Source of the DNA: Labilibacter marinus
GTDB taxonomy: Bacteria; Bacteroidota; Bacteroidia; Bacteroidales; Marinilabiliaceae
Assembly: GCF_001659685.2 (NCBI RefSeq)
Contig: NZ_LXYE02000020.1
Coordinates: 300,023 to 364,022 of the forward strand
DNA: 64,000 bases
Direction of reading: 5' to 3'
A model generated the notes under the pieces. It did not search any database, was not told the DNA's origin, and saw only the letters and a list, made by a program, of their open reading frames with translations. Made by a program: the position numbers and the translations under genes. This document shows positions 1 through 9,395 of this stretch, piece by piece. Every line of letters begins with the position of its first letter. The stretch's first letter is position 1.

Positions 1-1
1 T

Positions 2-838
2 ATGATTAAATTTTTGATTCCTGTAAACTTTGCTCCTTATACCATCAATTCCATTAAGTACTGTGCAGCATTAGCTCATCACCTTAAAGGAGAAATTACT
101 ATGGTGTATTGTTATACACACTTATTGAGTAATGAAGGTAAAGAAGATGAAGGAAATTTTATATCATCTTATGATGATGCCTTAAAAGGGTTGAAAAAAT
201 TGAAATCAGAAGTTTTAGAGGATTTCGAAAGCATAGATAAAGACCATGTTAAGCTAGAAGTGTTAGAGGGGTATCCCGAGGATATTATTCCTGAATTTTG
301 TGAAAGTTATGCACCTGATTTAGTAGTGATGGGTACTAAAAGCAAAGGCGAAACCATTAAGGAATTATTAGGAAGTGTAACTTTAGATGTTATCACAAAA
401 GTGCAAAATCCAGTAATGGCAGTGCCTAATAATTACGAATTTGTGTTAGATAAACTAACGAATATTTTATTTGTAACCGATTTCGAGAAATGTCAATATA
501 CTAGTTTGCATAAATTAGTGAACCTAGTTGGAGCCTTTGATACCAAAATTCATAATGTTCAGTATTGTCCTCATGGTAAAGATAAAGCGGTTGTTGAAAA
601 GCTCACAGAATATAGTGATTACTGCAAATCTACTTACCGTAATCAACCAATGGTATGCGATTATATCGAAGGAGCTAATATTATAGATTCTACAGAAGAA
701 TACATTACTGCAAATAATATTGATATGTTGGCAATTACCCGACGAAAAAGAAATGCAATTTCACAGTTGTTACAACCAAGCAGGACTAAAAAAATTCTTT
801 TTAATGCCGAAATTCCAACGCTCTTCTTTCATCAATAG
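2..838 (+). CDS. Universal stress protein, tandem UspA domains
   Basis: A 278-residue cytoplasmic protein with two consecutive UspA-type domains (about residues 1-142 and 148-278). The start MIKFLIPVNF is the usual opening strand of the fold, so the ATG at position 2 is very likely the true start. Domain 1 carries VVMGTKSKGE followed by LLGSVTLDVI, close to the nucleotide-binding signature G-2x-G-9x-G-(S/T) of ATP-binding UspA proteins; domain 2 has only a degenerate version (RRKRNAISQLL). Family members bind nucleotides and support survival under stress; the specific role here is unknown. The upstream context lies outside the window. Confidence 0.88.
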   Translation: MIKFLIPVNFAPYTINSIKYCAALAHHLKGEITMVYCYTHLLSNEGKEDEGNFISSYDDALKGLKKLKSEVLEDFESIDKDHVKLEVLEGYPEDIIPEFCESYAPDLVVMGTKSKGETIKELLGSVTLDVITKVQNPVMAVPNNYEFVLDKLTNILFVTDFEKCQYTSLHKLVNLVGAFDTKIHNVQYCPHGKDKAVVEKLTEYSDYCKSTYRNQPMVCDYIEGANIIDSTEEYITANNIDMLAITRRKRNAISQLLQPSRTKKILFNAEIPTLFFHQ

Positions 839-970
839 GCTATTTACTTCCTAAAGAGGGATTTTTAAATTAAATTTACGCTTCAATAATTTTTGGCGAT
901 TAACTGTAAAGTGTAATAATCGTTTGGCTTTTTGATGTTTTACTGCATCATATCTAAAAAAACAGAAATA

Positions 971-1990
971 ATGAAAATAGGAATATTATCAGCAGGAGGT
1001 GACTGTCCTGGTATAAATGCAGCGATTAGAGGAGTTGGAAAAACTGCTATCGTTCAATATGGAATGGAAGTAATTGGAATTTCTAATGGCTTTAGTGGGC
1101 TGATAGATATGAATACAGAAGAATTAACCGAAGATAAACTTTCTGGTATATTAACCCTAGGAGGAACCATATTGGGAACTTCAAGGATGAAGCCATTTAA
1201 GCCACAAGCTGGTGATACCGTAGAAGATAAGCCTCAGGTAATTAAAGAGAACTACCAAAAATTAGGTTTAGATGCTTTGGTTTGTATTGGAGGTAATGGT
1301 ACGCAGCGCACCGCTAACTTACTGGCTAAAGAAGGTTTAAATATTGTTGGTCTTCCTAAAACCATTGATAATGATGTTTGGGGTACAGATGTTACTTTTG
1401 GATTTGATTCTGCCGTAAATATTGCTACTGATGCTATTGATAGACTGCATACCACAGCTAACTCCCACAAAAGGGTAATGGTGATTGAGGTTATGGGGCA
1501 CAATGCAGGTTGGATAGCCTTACATTCTGGTGTTGCAGGTGGAGGTGATATTGTGTTGCTACCAGAAATAGAGTACGATATGGAGGTAGTCGCCAATACG
1601 TTAATTACAAGAGCTGAACGTGGAAAACCATATTCAATTGTTGTGGTAGGTGAGGGTATTAAAGTGCCGAACAAAAAAAATGCTGCCAGGTATATTGCTA
1701 AACAAATTCAAGAACGCACCGACCTTGAAACACGTGAAACTATTTTAGGTTATGTGCAAAGAGGAGGTACGCCTTCGCCAGCAGATAGAGTTTTAGCTAC
1801 TCGTTATGGAGCTTATGCTGCCAAATTAATCAACAATAAAGAGTTTGGCACTATGGTTTGTGTCAGAAACAATGAAATTTCGTCAGTACCTTTAGAAGAG
1901 GTTGGTGGCAAAACAAAACTTATACAAGCTAACGATAGACTTGTGGATAAAGCCCGAAATATGGGTGTTTGCTTCGGCGACAAGATATAA
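971..1990 (+). CDS. pfkA: 6-phosphofructokinase, group III-like (ATP or PPi donor uncertain)
   Basis: Phosphorylates fructose 6-phosphate to the 1,6-bisphosphate in glycolysis. I chose the ATG at 971 because MKIGILSAGGDCPGINAAIR is the family's N-terminal glycine-rich motif; upstream in-frame TTG/ATG codons only add an unconserved tail. Length 339 residues fits bacterial PfkA. The phosphate-donor loop reads GGNGT (107-111) and the catalytic loop PKTIDND (129-135). Lys130 is typical of pyrophosphate-dependent and group III enzymes, while Gly110 is the ATP-type residue, so ATP dependence is favoured but not certain. Asn109 replaces the usual Asp or Glu. The gene stands alone between usp and cysH. 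Confidence 0.9.
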   Translation: MKIGILSAGGDCPGINAAIRGVGKTAIVQYGMEVIGISNGFSGLIDMNTEELTEDKLSGILTLGGTILGTSRMKPFKPQAGDTVEDKPQVIKENYQKLGLDALVCIGGNGTQRTANLLAKEGLNIVGLPKTIDNDVWGTDVTFGFDSAVNIATDAIDRLHTTANSHKRVMVIEVMGHNAGWIALHSGVAGGGDIVLLPEIEYDMEVVANTLITRAERGKPYSIVVVGEGIKVPNKKNAARYIAKQIQERTDLETRETILGYVQRGGTPSPADRVLATRYGAYAAKLINNKEFGTMVCVRNNEISSVPLEEVGGKTKLIQANDRLVDKARNMGVCFGDKI

Positions 1991-2048
1991 GATTGGTTAA
2001 TTTTTAGTTAAAATGCCAACTTCAAAACTAATTGCGGTTGTTTGGTGT

Positions 2049-2056
2049 TATTTTTG
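2049..2056 (+). promoter_or_regulatory. Candidate -7 box upstream of cysH
   Basis: TATTTTTG matches the Bacteroidetes -7 consensus TAnnTTTG and lies 36 nt before the cysH ATG. No clear -33 TTG/TTTG sits at the right spacing, so the assignment is tentative. Confidence 0.35.
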
Positions 2057-2092
2057 AAACATCATCAGCCGCATTTTTAAGCTTAAATAATA

Positions 2093-2797
2093 ATGACAAA
2101 AGAACAGATAGTTGCCTTGAATGAGCAACTGGCAGGAGCTAGTCCAACAGAAGTAATTCGCTTTTTCGTAGAGAAGTATCAAGATAAAATAGCTTTGGCT
2201 TCGAGCCTTGGTGCAGAAGACCAGGTTTTAACACAAATGTTAACTTCGGTAACTGATAATGCGCTTATTTTCACTTTAGATACAGGCCGTTTGTTTTCTG
2301 AAACATACGAGTTAATTGATAGAACATCTAAAAAGTATAAATCAAATCTTAAGGTATACTCTCCTAAAGCAGAGGCTGTTCAGAATATGGTTCAAGCCAA
2401 AGGGATAAATTTGTTTTACGATAGCATCGAGAATAGGAAAGAGTGTTGTTATAACAGAAAGTTGGAACCATTGAAACGTGCCTTTGAAGGATTGGATGCC
2501 TGGATTTGTGGATTACGAGCAGAGCAATCGGTAACTAGAACAGATATTCAGGTAGTTGAATGGGACGAAAACAATAACATTTTAAAGATTAATCCTTTAG
2601 CCAATTGGAGCGAGAAAGAGGTGTGGGATTATATCAAAGAAAATGGTATTCCTTATAATCCATTGCATGACAAAGGTTATCCTAGTATTGGTTGTCAGCC
2701 TTGTACCAGAGCCATTATGGAAGGGGAGGATATTAGAGCTGGTCGTTGGTATTGGGAAAATCCAGATACCAAAGAATGTGGATTACACAAAAAGTAA
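2093..2797 (+). CDS. cysH: Assimilatory adenylylsulfate (APS) reductase, 4Fe-4S type
   Basis: Reduces APS (or PAPS) to sulfite with thioredoxin as donor, in assimilatory sulfate reduction. The 234-residue protein has the cysteine pairs C118-C119 (KECCYNRK) and C201-C204 (GCQPCT), the ligands of a 4Fe-4S cluster found in the APS-using enzymes and absent from E. coli-type PAPS reductases. The C-terminal ECGLH motif carries the catalytic cysteine C229. GLRAEQSVTR is the substrate-binding segment. No cysN/cysD/cysI genes lie beside it, so the rest of the pathway must be encoded elsewhere. Substrate preference for APS is inferred from the cluster cysteines. Confidence 0.92.
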   Translation: MTKEQIVALNEQLAGASPTEVIRFFVEKYQDKIALASSLGAEDQVLTQMLTSVTDNALIFTLDTGRLFSETYELIDRTSKKYKSNLKVYSPKAEAVQNMVQAKGINLFYDSIENRKECCYNRKLEPLKRAFEGLDAWICGLRAEQSVTRTDIQVVEWDENNNILKINPLANWSEKEVWDYIKENGIPYNPLHDKGYPSIGCQPCTRAIMEGEDIRAGRWYWENPDTKECGLHKK

Positions 2798-2862
2798 TAG
2801 AATTTAATGGGAGGGTGTGCCATCATTCAGAAAGGTTTATCATCTCCGAATAAAATATAATT

Positions 2863-4578
2863 ATGAAGATATTCAATAAACAAAGCCGACTAAAGTGGAT
2901 TAGTGGAACACTGGTTTTATTAGTTGTTTCAATTGGTTTAGTAGGTTTTAATAATGATGATAAGAGAAACTTTTCCATCGTTAAAAACCTAGACATTTTT
3001 TATACGCTTTTTCGTGAGTTAAACAGTTACTATGTGGATGAAACAAATCCAGAAGAGCTGATTAAAAAAGGTATTGATGAAATGTTAGAGTCGTTAGACC
3101 CTTATACCACCTACATCCCTGAGGATGATATGGAGGATTTTAAATTCATGACAACAGGAGAATATGGTGGCATGGGTTCCTTGATTTCGCGCAATGGAGA
3201 ACATGTGGTTATTGCTGAGCCATACGAAGGTTTTCCTGCTCAAAAGGCAGGTCTTAAAGCAGGTGATAAACTCATCGAAATCAATGGCGAAAATGTAGTA
3301 GGTAAATCTACTTCCGACGTTAGTGATAAACTAAAAGGTCCTGCTAATACACCTTTAAAGTTAAAGCTTGATAGGCCAGGAGAAGATAAACCATTGACTA
3401 TTGAATTAATTCGTAGAAAAATATCTATCAATCCAGTTCCTTATTATGGTATGGTGTCGGATAAAACGGGACTTATCATCTTAAATAACTTTACGCAAAA
3501 CTGCTCTAAAGAAGTAGCTAAAGCGATGAAGGATTTAAAAGATAACCAAGGAGCAGAGAGTTTTGTACTTGACCTGAGAGGTAACCCTGGTGGGCTTTTA
3601 GATGATGCCGTTAAAATCGTAAACTTATTTATTAAAAAGGGGAGCGAAGTAGTTTCTACTAAAGGTAAAGTGAGTCAGTGGGATAAAGTATATAGAGCAA
3701 CATCAGAGCCAATTGATACCATTAGTCCAGTATCTGTATTAATCAGTAGAGGTTCAGCTTCTGCATCAGAGATTGTTGCCGGTAGCCTTCAGGATATGGA
3801 TAGAGCCGTTTTAATCGGTCAACGCTCATTTGGTAAGGGATTGGTTCAAACTACACGTCCGTTGTCTTACGATGCCAAATTAAAGGTAACTACAGCCAAG
3901 TATTATATACCTAGTGGTAGATGTATTCAAGCGGTGGATTATAGCAACCGTAACGAAGATGGTAGTGTTGGTTTAATTCCTGATTCATTAATTACAGAGT
4001 TTAAAACCTTTGGCGGCCGTTCGGTATTTGATGGAGGAGGTGTTTCGCCAGATATCACTTTAGACCGCAAAAAATATGGAAACATTGCCTATGCCTTAGT
4101 AGCTCAAAGTATGTTTTTTAATTATGCTACCGACTTTGCTATTCAGCATAAAGAGATTGCGTCTCCTGAAGAGTTTAAAATTTCGGATGAGACTTTTGAA
4201 GAATTTAAGGCTTTTGTAAAAGCTAAAGAGGACTTTACTTATAAATCGGCAACACAAGATGCTTTAAAGAAATTGCTTAAAACAGCGAAACAAGAGGATT
4301 ATTATACCAAAGCTAAGGCTGAATTTGAAGAGCTTGAAAAACTACTTACCTTGGATGTGGAGAAGGATTTAAACATCTTTAAAGAGGAGGTTAGTGAGTT
4401 GTTAGCCAATGAAATTATAAAACGATACTACTACCAAAAAGGGGCCATTAGATTATCGTTACAGGATGATGATGAACTTAAAAAGGCTATTGAAGTGCTT
4501 AATGACCCTGCAGAATATAATGGTATTTTAAACGGTACAGTTTTAAGCCATGCAGGTGATAAAAGAGGGGTGAAGTAA
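2863..4578 (+). CDS. S41 carboxy-terminal processing protease with PDZ domain
   Basis: A 571-residue CtpA/Prc-like serine protease that should act in the periplasm. Residues 10-28 form an N-terminal membrane anchor or signal. A PDZ domain (about 95-185) contains YGGMGSLI and AGLKAGDKL. The protease core has LRGNPGGLLDDAV (238-250) and the motif SASAS (298-302) with SFGKG (322-326); Ser300 and Lys325 have the same spacing (25 residues) as the catalytic dyad of E. coli Prc. The C-terminal tail of about 150 residues is helical and charged, as in other Bacteroidetes S41 proteases. It is followed by a strong terminator. Family members trim the C-termini of envelope proteins; targets here are unknown. 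Confidence 0.9.
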   Translation: MKIFNKQSRLKWISGTLVLLVVSIGLVGFNNDDKRNFSIVKNLDIFYTLFRELNSYYVDETNPEELIKKGIDEMLESLDPYTTYIPEDDMEDFKFMTTGEYGGMGSLISRNGEHVVIAEPYEGFPAQKAGLKAGDKLIEINGENVVGKSTSDVSDKLKGPANTPLKLKLDRPGEDKPLTIELIRRKISINPVPYYGMVSDKTGLIILNNFTQNCSKEVAKAMKDLKDNQGAESFVLDLRGNPGGLLDDAVKIVNLFIKKGSEVVSTKGKVSQWDKVYRATSEPIDTISPVSVLISRGSASASEIVAGSLQDMDRAVLIGQRSFGKGLVQTTRPLSYDAKLKVTTAKYYIPSGRCIQAVDYSNRNEDGSVGLIPDSLITEFKTFGGRSVFDGGGVSPDITLDRKKYGNIAYALVAQSMFFNYATDFAIQHKEIASPEEFKISDETFEEFKAFVKAKEDFTYKSATQDALKKLLKTAKQEDYYTKAKAEFEELEKLLTLDVEKDLNIFKEEVSELLANEIIKRYYYQKGAIRLSLQDDDELKKAIEVLNDPAEYNGILNGTVLSHAGDKRGVK

Positions 4579-4605
4579 GGTATCGCAAAAGCAATAAATA
4601 ATATA

Positions 4606-4648
4606 AAACTCGGGGTGTAATTTTTAAATTTACGCCCCGAGTTTTTTT
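4606..4648 (+). terminator. Rho-independent terminator after the S41 protease
   Basis: Stem aaactcggggtgtaa / ttacgccccgagttt with one G-U pair, followed by seven T. It lies 28 nt past the protease stop codon. Confidence 0.85.
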
Positions 4649-5286
4649 GTGTTTAAAAAAATCTAAACGGGAAATAATGATTTTCCATTAATATATGTAA
4701 GTAATTGGAAATGACACCTGCCGATCATTTGGAGCGTATTCCTGCCGTATTTAAAAAGGGCCCGTATACCTTTAAGCGAGTTACAAACTAAGGTGTATTA
4801 ATAAGATTACTAATGGCTGCTTTTGTTATTTTAAAGAGTAGCCATTTTTTAGATTTATTTTCAATATCGATGAATTCTTTTATTGATATTCAATCCCGCT
4901 GGGATTGTATTGATGGGGTTGGTTTTCAAATTCTATAAACATTTAACTTCTCTGAAGTTATTTTAATATCCCCAGAGCGGATACATATTTATAGAAGTGG
5001 AATTTATATTTCAGTACAACTCCAGAGGAGTTGAATAAAATAAATAAAAATATTTTTGACGGTCACTAATGATTTATTTTATGGAATATTAATAAGGTGT
5101 GCATCTTAGGTGTATGATACACCGCATTCGCATTTAAAGATTATCATTTATTTATTGCCTCCTGTCACCCTTTTATTCCCTAAAGGAATCCGAGCGCAAG
5201 GACTCCTTTAGGAGATTAAGAGGTGTGCGATGGGATTCTTGGTTTAAATGCAATTGCCCCGGAGTATGATATAATAAAAGGCTTCT
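4649..5286. repeat. Intergenic region with an array of short hairpins
   Basis: This 640-nt gap has no convincing gene. It holds short, near-perfect hairpins with 3-nt loops: caatcccGCTgggattg at 4891-4907, aacttcTCTgaagtt at 4945-4959 and caactccAGAggagttg at 5017-5033, roughly 53 and 73 nt apart. A longer one pairs 5179-5191 with 5200-5212 (12 of 13 bases). Between the hairpins AT-rich spacers share the words ttctataaacat and tttatagaag. A 26-codon ATG-to-TAA frame at 4711-4791 may be a gene remnant. The layout resembles dispersed small palindromic elements seen in some Bacteroidetes and cyanobacterial genomes; function unknown. Confidence 0.5.
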
Positions 5287-5538
5287 ATGAAAAATATATG
5301 TATTAGTTTAATATTGGGGTTTCTAGCTATAGGGAATATGACAGCACAGGAACTAATTGAATACCCTGAAAGTAAAACCCAAACGGGAGAGTTGATTTAT
5401 CTTGGTGCTGATAGTATCGAGTACAGTAAATATTTAGATTACATTCAGGATTGGTGTAGAGAGTTAGAAGGTTCCTGGAAAGCATTGGAAGATGCTGAAT
5501 TTAAGTTTAATTTAACATTTCATGAAAAGCCGGTTTAA
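5287..5538 (+). CDS. Small secreted hypothetical protein
   Basis: An 83-residue protein with a clear signal peptide: lysine, hydrophobic core LILGFLAIGN, then a cleavage-like site TAQ/E near residue 21. The mature part is about 62 residues, acidic and rich in Tyr/Trp (ELIEYPESK, YLDYIQDW, LEGSWKALEDAEF). I do not recognise a family. It is flanked by a hairpin array on one side and the convergent mscS-like gene on the other, so it is a monocistronic orphan. The signal peptide is the main reason to believe it is real. Confidence 0.55.
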   Translation: MKNICISLILGFLAIGNMTAQELIEYPESKTQTGELIYLGADSIEYSKYLDYIQDWCRELEGSWKALEDAEFKFNLTFHEKPV

Positions 5539-5580
5539 TAGTATAATTGGTATTATAATCAGGAATAGCACAGATAGCGT

Positions 5581-6498
5581 TTAATCTTTCTTAGATTCCA
5601 AAGTGATTCTTGTTTTAGGTAAACTTTCCGGATAGTTATTTTGTATAAACTCAATCATCTTTTCTCGAATATAAACGCGCAGGTCCCATGCGGTAGGAGA
5701 GTTTTTTGCACTTACTAGAATTCTTATTTCTACCGAATGTTCCTTTGAATCGGTCACTTGAAGTACATTTACTTCTTTATCCCACAAATCGGTACTATTT
5801 AATAATCTGCTTAATTCATTTCTTAATGCTTCAAACGAAATGTTATAATCTGTATAAAGAAAGATAGTGCCTATAATATCAGCATTTGAACGTGTCCAAT
5901 TTTGAAAAGGCTTTTCAAGAAAATAGGTTGAAGGCAATACTAAGCGTCTTTTGTCCCAAAGCCTAATAACCACATAAGTTAGGTTGATTTCTTCAATCCA
6001 CCCCCACTCGTTCTCAACTACAACGGCATCATCAATTCTAAAGGGCTGTGCAATGGCAATTTGAATGCCTGCTAACAAAGCGCCTACCACTTTTTGTGCG
6101 GACAAACCAATGATTATACCTGCTAAACCAGCTGAAGCAAAAATTCCAATTCCTATTTTTCTAATGTTCTCAAACGATAGTAGAATCAGTCCAATAGCAA
6201 TAAGGATTATTATTACGATGGTAACTTTTTCTAGAATATTAATTTGTGTATGTAATTTTCGCGATAATAAGTTATCCTCTTTTGTAATGTCATATCGCCT
6301 TAGTGTATAGTGTTTTAGTTTTTTTAGAAGAATGATGATCAGCCACGAAAAACTGGCAATAATTAAATTATCTTTTTGCGTCATTAATCCATAAAAATCA
6401 AACCCTGTGAGTTCAGAAATATAGTTTGATATGGGCTCAATAGCTGTAAAAACAAAAATAAGTAGAATGCTAAAAACGAGTTGATAGTTGCGCTTCAT
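5581..6498 (-). CDS. MscS-family small-conductance mechanosensitive channel
   Basis: A 305-residue inner-membrane channel. Four hydrophobic segments lie at about 8-24, 46-60, 90-109 and 117-150; the last one is the pore helix, with the Gly/Ala packing pattern GIGIFASAGLAGIIIGLSAQ. The following beta domain (GWIEEINLTYVVIRLWDKRRLVLPS, given here only as its region 165-190) and the C-terminal alpha/beta region match the MscS vestibule. Family members release solutes on hypo-osmotic shock. Single gene, transcribed on the minus strand towards the small secreted protein gene. Confidence 0.88.
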   Translation of the reverse strand: MKRNYQLVFSILLIFVFTAIEPISNYISELTGFDFYGLMTQKDNLIIASFSWLIIILLKKLKHYTLRRYDITKEDNLLSRKLHTQINILEKVTIVIIILIAIGLILLSFENIRKIGIGIFASAGLAGIIIGLSAQKVVGALLAGIQIAIAQPFRIDDAVVVENEWGWIEEINLTYVVIRLWDKRRLVLPSTYFLEKPFQNWTRSNADIIGTIFLYTDYNISFEALRNELSRLLNSTDLWDKEVNVLQVTDSKEHSVEIRILVSAKNSPTAWDLRVYIREKMIEFIQNNYPESLPKTRITLESKKD

Positions 6499-6694
6499 AT
6501 AATATCGTTTAAATGATTTTTATACTAGAATTAAAAATCAATTACCTGAAGTGTAGCTTGATTTTAATTCAATATAATGAATAGAGGCATTTTTACCTAA
6601 GTTTGTTAAAATTATAGTATTCTGCAGTAGCATTGTATGCTAAAATACAGCTATTTTTAAATTAGAAGTAATATTTATAAGTAGCAGTCAATAA

Positions 6695-6724
6695 AAAAGC
6701 TCAACTGTTTCCAATTGAGCTTTT
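6695..6724 (-). terminator. Terminator of the lysC-lysA unit
   Basis: On the minus strand the stem aaaagctcaa / ttgagctttt closes a 10-nt loop and runs into a T-rich tail. It lies 23 nt past the lysA stop. Confidence 0.8.
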
Positions 6725-6746
6725 GTAATATTTTAATGTGAGTTAT

Positions 6747-7904
6747 CTATATCAAATCGGAATAGATTGCCTGCGGTAATTCACGTAAGTTATACTGATT
6801 GGCCATCACCTCGCCATAAGCTCCTGCCGAACGGATTGCCATTAAATCGCCTCTTCCTGTTTTAGGAAGGGTAACAGCTTTACCAAAGCAATCGGATGAT
6901 TCGCAAATAGGCCCTACTACATCATATTTATCTTCTTCAAGTGTAGAAGTCAGGTTTTCTATTTTATGATAGGCTTGGTATAAAGCTGGTCGAATTAAAT
7001 CGCTCATACCTGCATCAATAATGGCAAAGTGCGTGCTAACACCTTCTTTTACGTATAACACTTTACTCATTAAAGTACCACACTGACATACTACCGAACG
7101 TCCTAATTCAAAGTGAACTTCCTGTCCTTCTTGTAATTCTAAAAATTCATCAAAAATGGCAAAGAATTTCTCAAAATCAGGCATGGGATTATCATCTGGA
7201 TTATCGTAATCGATACCTAAACCACCGCCAACATTTACAATTTTGGGAATGGCTCTGCGCTTGATAAAAATATCTTGCTGCAGCTCGTTTACTCTTGTAC
7301 ATAGCTGCTTAAAAGAATCTAAATCGTTTATTTGAGATCCGATATGAAAATGAATGCCGACAAAATTAACGTTGTTCAGTTCTTCAATTTTATCCAGTAC
7401 TTTTTCAATATCCCAAATATAAATTCCGAATTTATTTTCTTCTAAACCCGTTGTGATGTACTTATGCGTATTGGCTTTTACGTTAGGGTTAATTCTTAGG
7501 GCTATATTGGCTGTTTTTCCCATGCGCTCAGCTATCTCGTTGATAACTTCTAGTTCTGGGATGGATTCTACGTTAAAACACGCAATATCATTCTCTAAAC
7601 CCGTAATTATCTCTTTGTCGGCTTTGCCTACTCCTGCAAATACTACCTTGTCATTTGTAAACCCAGCTGCCAAAGAAGCGGTCACTTCATTACCGCTTAC
7701 GCAATCGGCTCCAAAACCAAAAGAGTTTACTCTTTCCAGAATCCGTTTGTTAGCATTGGCCTTTACAGCATAATGAATATGGTAATTGTATTTATTAGCC
7801 TCAGTTTGAATTACACTTAATGTGTCATCCAACAACTGCATATTATAATAGTAAAAAGGTGTTTCCACCTCGTTTAATTTCTGAATTGGAAATTGACTAC
7901 TCAT
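6747..7904 (-). CDS. lysA: Diaminopimelate decarboxylase
   Basis: PLP-dependent enzyme (fold type III) that decarboxylates meso-diaminopimelate to lysine, the last step of the pathway. HYAVKANAN contains the PLP lysine (residue 48 from the ATG at 7904). HFHIGSQI, the glycine-rich VGGGLGIDYD and the C-terminal CESSDCFGK motif follow in the expected order. I placed the start at ATG 7904; a GTG two codons upstream is also possible. The gene begins 12 nt after the lysC stop, so the two are co-transcribed, coupling the first and last steps of lysine synthesis. At 385 residues it is slightly short for the family but complete. Confidence 0.93.
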   Translation of the reverse strand: MSSQFPIQKLNEVETPFYYYNMQLLDDTLSVIQTEANKYNYHIHYAVKANANKRILERVNSFGFGADCVSGNEVTASLAAGFTNDKVVFAGVGKADKEIITGLENDIACFNVESIPELEVINEIAERMGKTANIALRINPNVKANTHKYITTGLEENKFGIYIWDIEKVLDKIEELNNVNFVGIHFHIGSQINDLDSFKQLCTRVNELQQDIFIKRRAIPKIVNVGGGLGIDYDNPDDNPMPDFEKFFAIFDEFLELQEGQEVHFELGRSVVCQCGTLMSKVLYVKEGVSTHFAIIDAGMSDLIRPALYQAYHKIENLTSTLEEDKYDVVGPICESSDCFGKAVTLPKTGRGDLMAIRSAGAYGEVMANQYNLRELPQAIYSDLI

Positions 7905-7916
7905 CTGCACTATCCA

Positions 7917-9227
7917 TTAAAAAAGGTTATCATTTAAGACGTTGAGCGCCTCTTTTTTATATTTCTCGTCAATTAAAATTGATACGTTGTAATTGCTACC
8001 TCCGTACGAAATCATACGGATAGGAATATTGTTAAGCGCATTAAAAATTTTATCGGCATAACCTTTTGTTTCTGCAATTAAATCTCCTACCACACAAATA
8101 ATTACCTGCTTGGTATCAACATCAACAGTACCAAACTTTTTTAGGTCGTCAACAATATCGTTTAGGTGTTTATCCTCGTCAATGGTTACCGAAACTCCCA
8201 CCTCTGAGGTTGTAATCATATCAATAGGTGTTTTATAGGTTTCAAAAATTTCAAATACCTTACGCAAGAAACCGTAAGCCAATAGCATTCTGCCCGACTT
8301 AATTTTAATGGCCGTAATATTGTCTTTAGCTGCTATAGCTGTAATTCTATTTTTTTCTTGCTTGGCAGATATTAATGTGCCTGGAGATTTAGGCTCCATG
8401 GTATTTAATAACCTGACTGGGATGCCACCTATTTTGGCTGGTAGAACACAAGTAGGATGCAAAATTTTCGCTCCAAAATAAGCCAATTCCGCTGCTTCAT
8501 CATACGAAAGATTCGCAATAGAATGGGTTTTTTCAACAAAACGAGGGTCGTTGTTATGCATGCCATCAATATCGGTCCAAATCTGAATTTCATCTGAACT
8601 TATAGCAGCACCAATCAAGCTAGCCGTATAATCACTTCCTCCACGTTGCAAATTATCAATCTCACCAAAAGCATTTCGGCAGATATAACCTTGCGTTACA
8701 TAAATATCAAAGCCTTCTTTCTCTTTTAATGTTTTCACCGTATTTTCCTTGATATAAGGAAGGTCTGGCTCATTTTGCTTGTCAATACGCATAAAGTCAA
8801 GCGCTGATAAAAGTGTCGACTTAGTACCGCTTTCTTCTAAAAAGTAGTGGAACATAGCGGTTGAAATCAACTCACCCTGTGCCAAAATAGCTTTTTCTTC
8901 AAAAGCTGTAAACATATCAATGGTGAAAGATTTAATGTAATCGAAGTGATACTCTATCAACTCTTTACCCTTCTGTTTATACTCATCTGTAGAATATAAA
9001 CTGTCTACTTCACCATAATACTTTTGCTCTAACTTTGAGATTAACTCATTGGCACCTTCATGGTTTTGTTTATACAGGTAATTAGCAATTTCTACCAAGC
9101 TATTGGTAGTTCCCGACATAGCAGAAAGCACAACTATATTCTGTTGTCCGTTACATACTAACTCGGCTACTTCTTTCATTCGGGTGGCTGAACCAACCGA
9201 GGTTCCTCCAAACTTTAATACTTTCAT
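7917..9227 (-). CDS. lysC: Aspartate kinase (monofunctional, ACT-regulated)
   Basis: Phosphorylates aspartate, the entry step to lysine, threonine, methionine and diaminopimelate. The 436-residue protein starts MKVLKFGGTSVGSATR, the classic kinase signature. Further motifs are LQRGGSDYTASLIGAA, IWTDIDGMHNNDPR and FGAKILHP. Two C-terminal ACT domains (about 300-436) provide the allosteric site; the partner lysA gene suggests lysine feedback, though the effector cannot be read directly. There is no homoserine dehydrogenase fusion. No lysine riboswitch is visible upstream. Confidence 0.93.
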   Translation of the reverse strand: MKVLKFGGTSVGSATRMKEVAELVCNGQQNIVVLSAMSGTTNSLVEIANYLYKQNHEGANELISKLEQKYYGEVDSLYSTDEYKQKGKELIEYHFDYIKSFTIDMFTAFEEKAILAQGELISTAMFHYFLEESGTKSTLLSALDFMRIDKQNEPDLPYIKENTVKTLKEKEGFDIYVTQGYICRNAFGEIDNLQRGGSDYTASLIGAAISSDEIQIWTDIDGMHNNDPRFVEKTHSIANLSYDEAAELAYFGAKILHPTCVLPAKIGGIPVRLLNTMEPKSPGTLISAKQEKNRITAIAAKDNITAIKIKSGRMLLAYGFLRKVFEIFETYKTPIDMITTSEVGVSVTIDEDKHLNDIVDDLKKFGTVDVDTKQVIICVVGDLIAETKGYADKIFNALNNIPIRMISYGGSNYNVSILIDEKYKKEALNVLNDNLF

Positions 9228-9281
9228 TTTATTGAGATATGAGACTTAGCAATAAATATTTGCAAGTCTAATTTACGTATG

Positions 9282-9289
9282 CAAACTTA
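9282..9289 (-). promoter_or_regulatory. Candidate -7 box for lysC
   Basis: On the minus strand this reads TAAGTTTG, an exact TAnnTTTG match about 55 nt upstream of the lysC ATG. A -33 element is not obvious. Confidence 0.4.
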
Positions 9290-9395
9290 AAATATTCTTT
9301 TTAATTAACGATAGAAGTAATTGAATACAACAACAAAATAACAAATTGTTAAAATATTAACAAATAGTGAAATTTATTACATAAAGGAATCAAAA

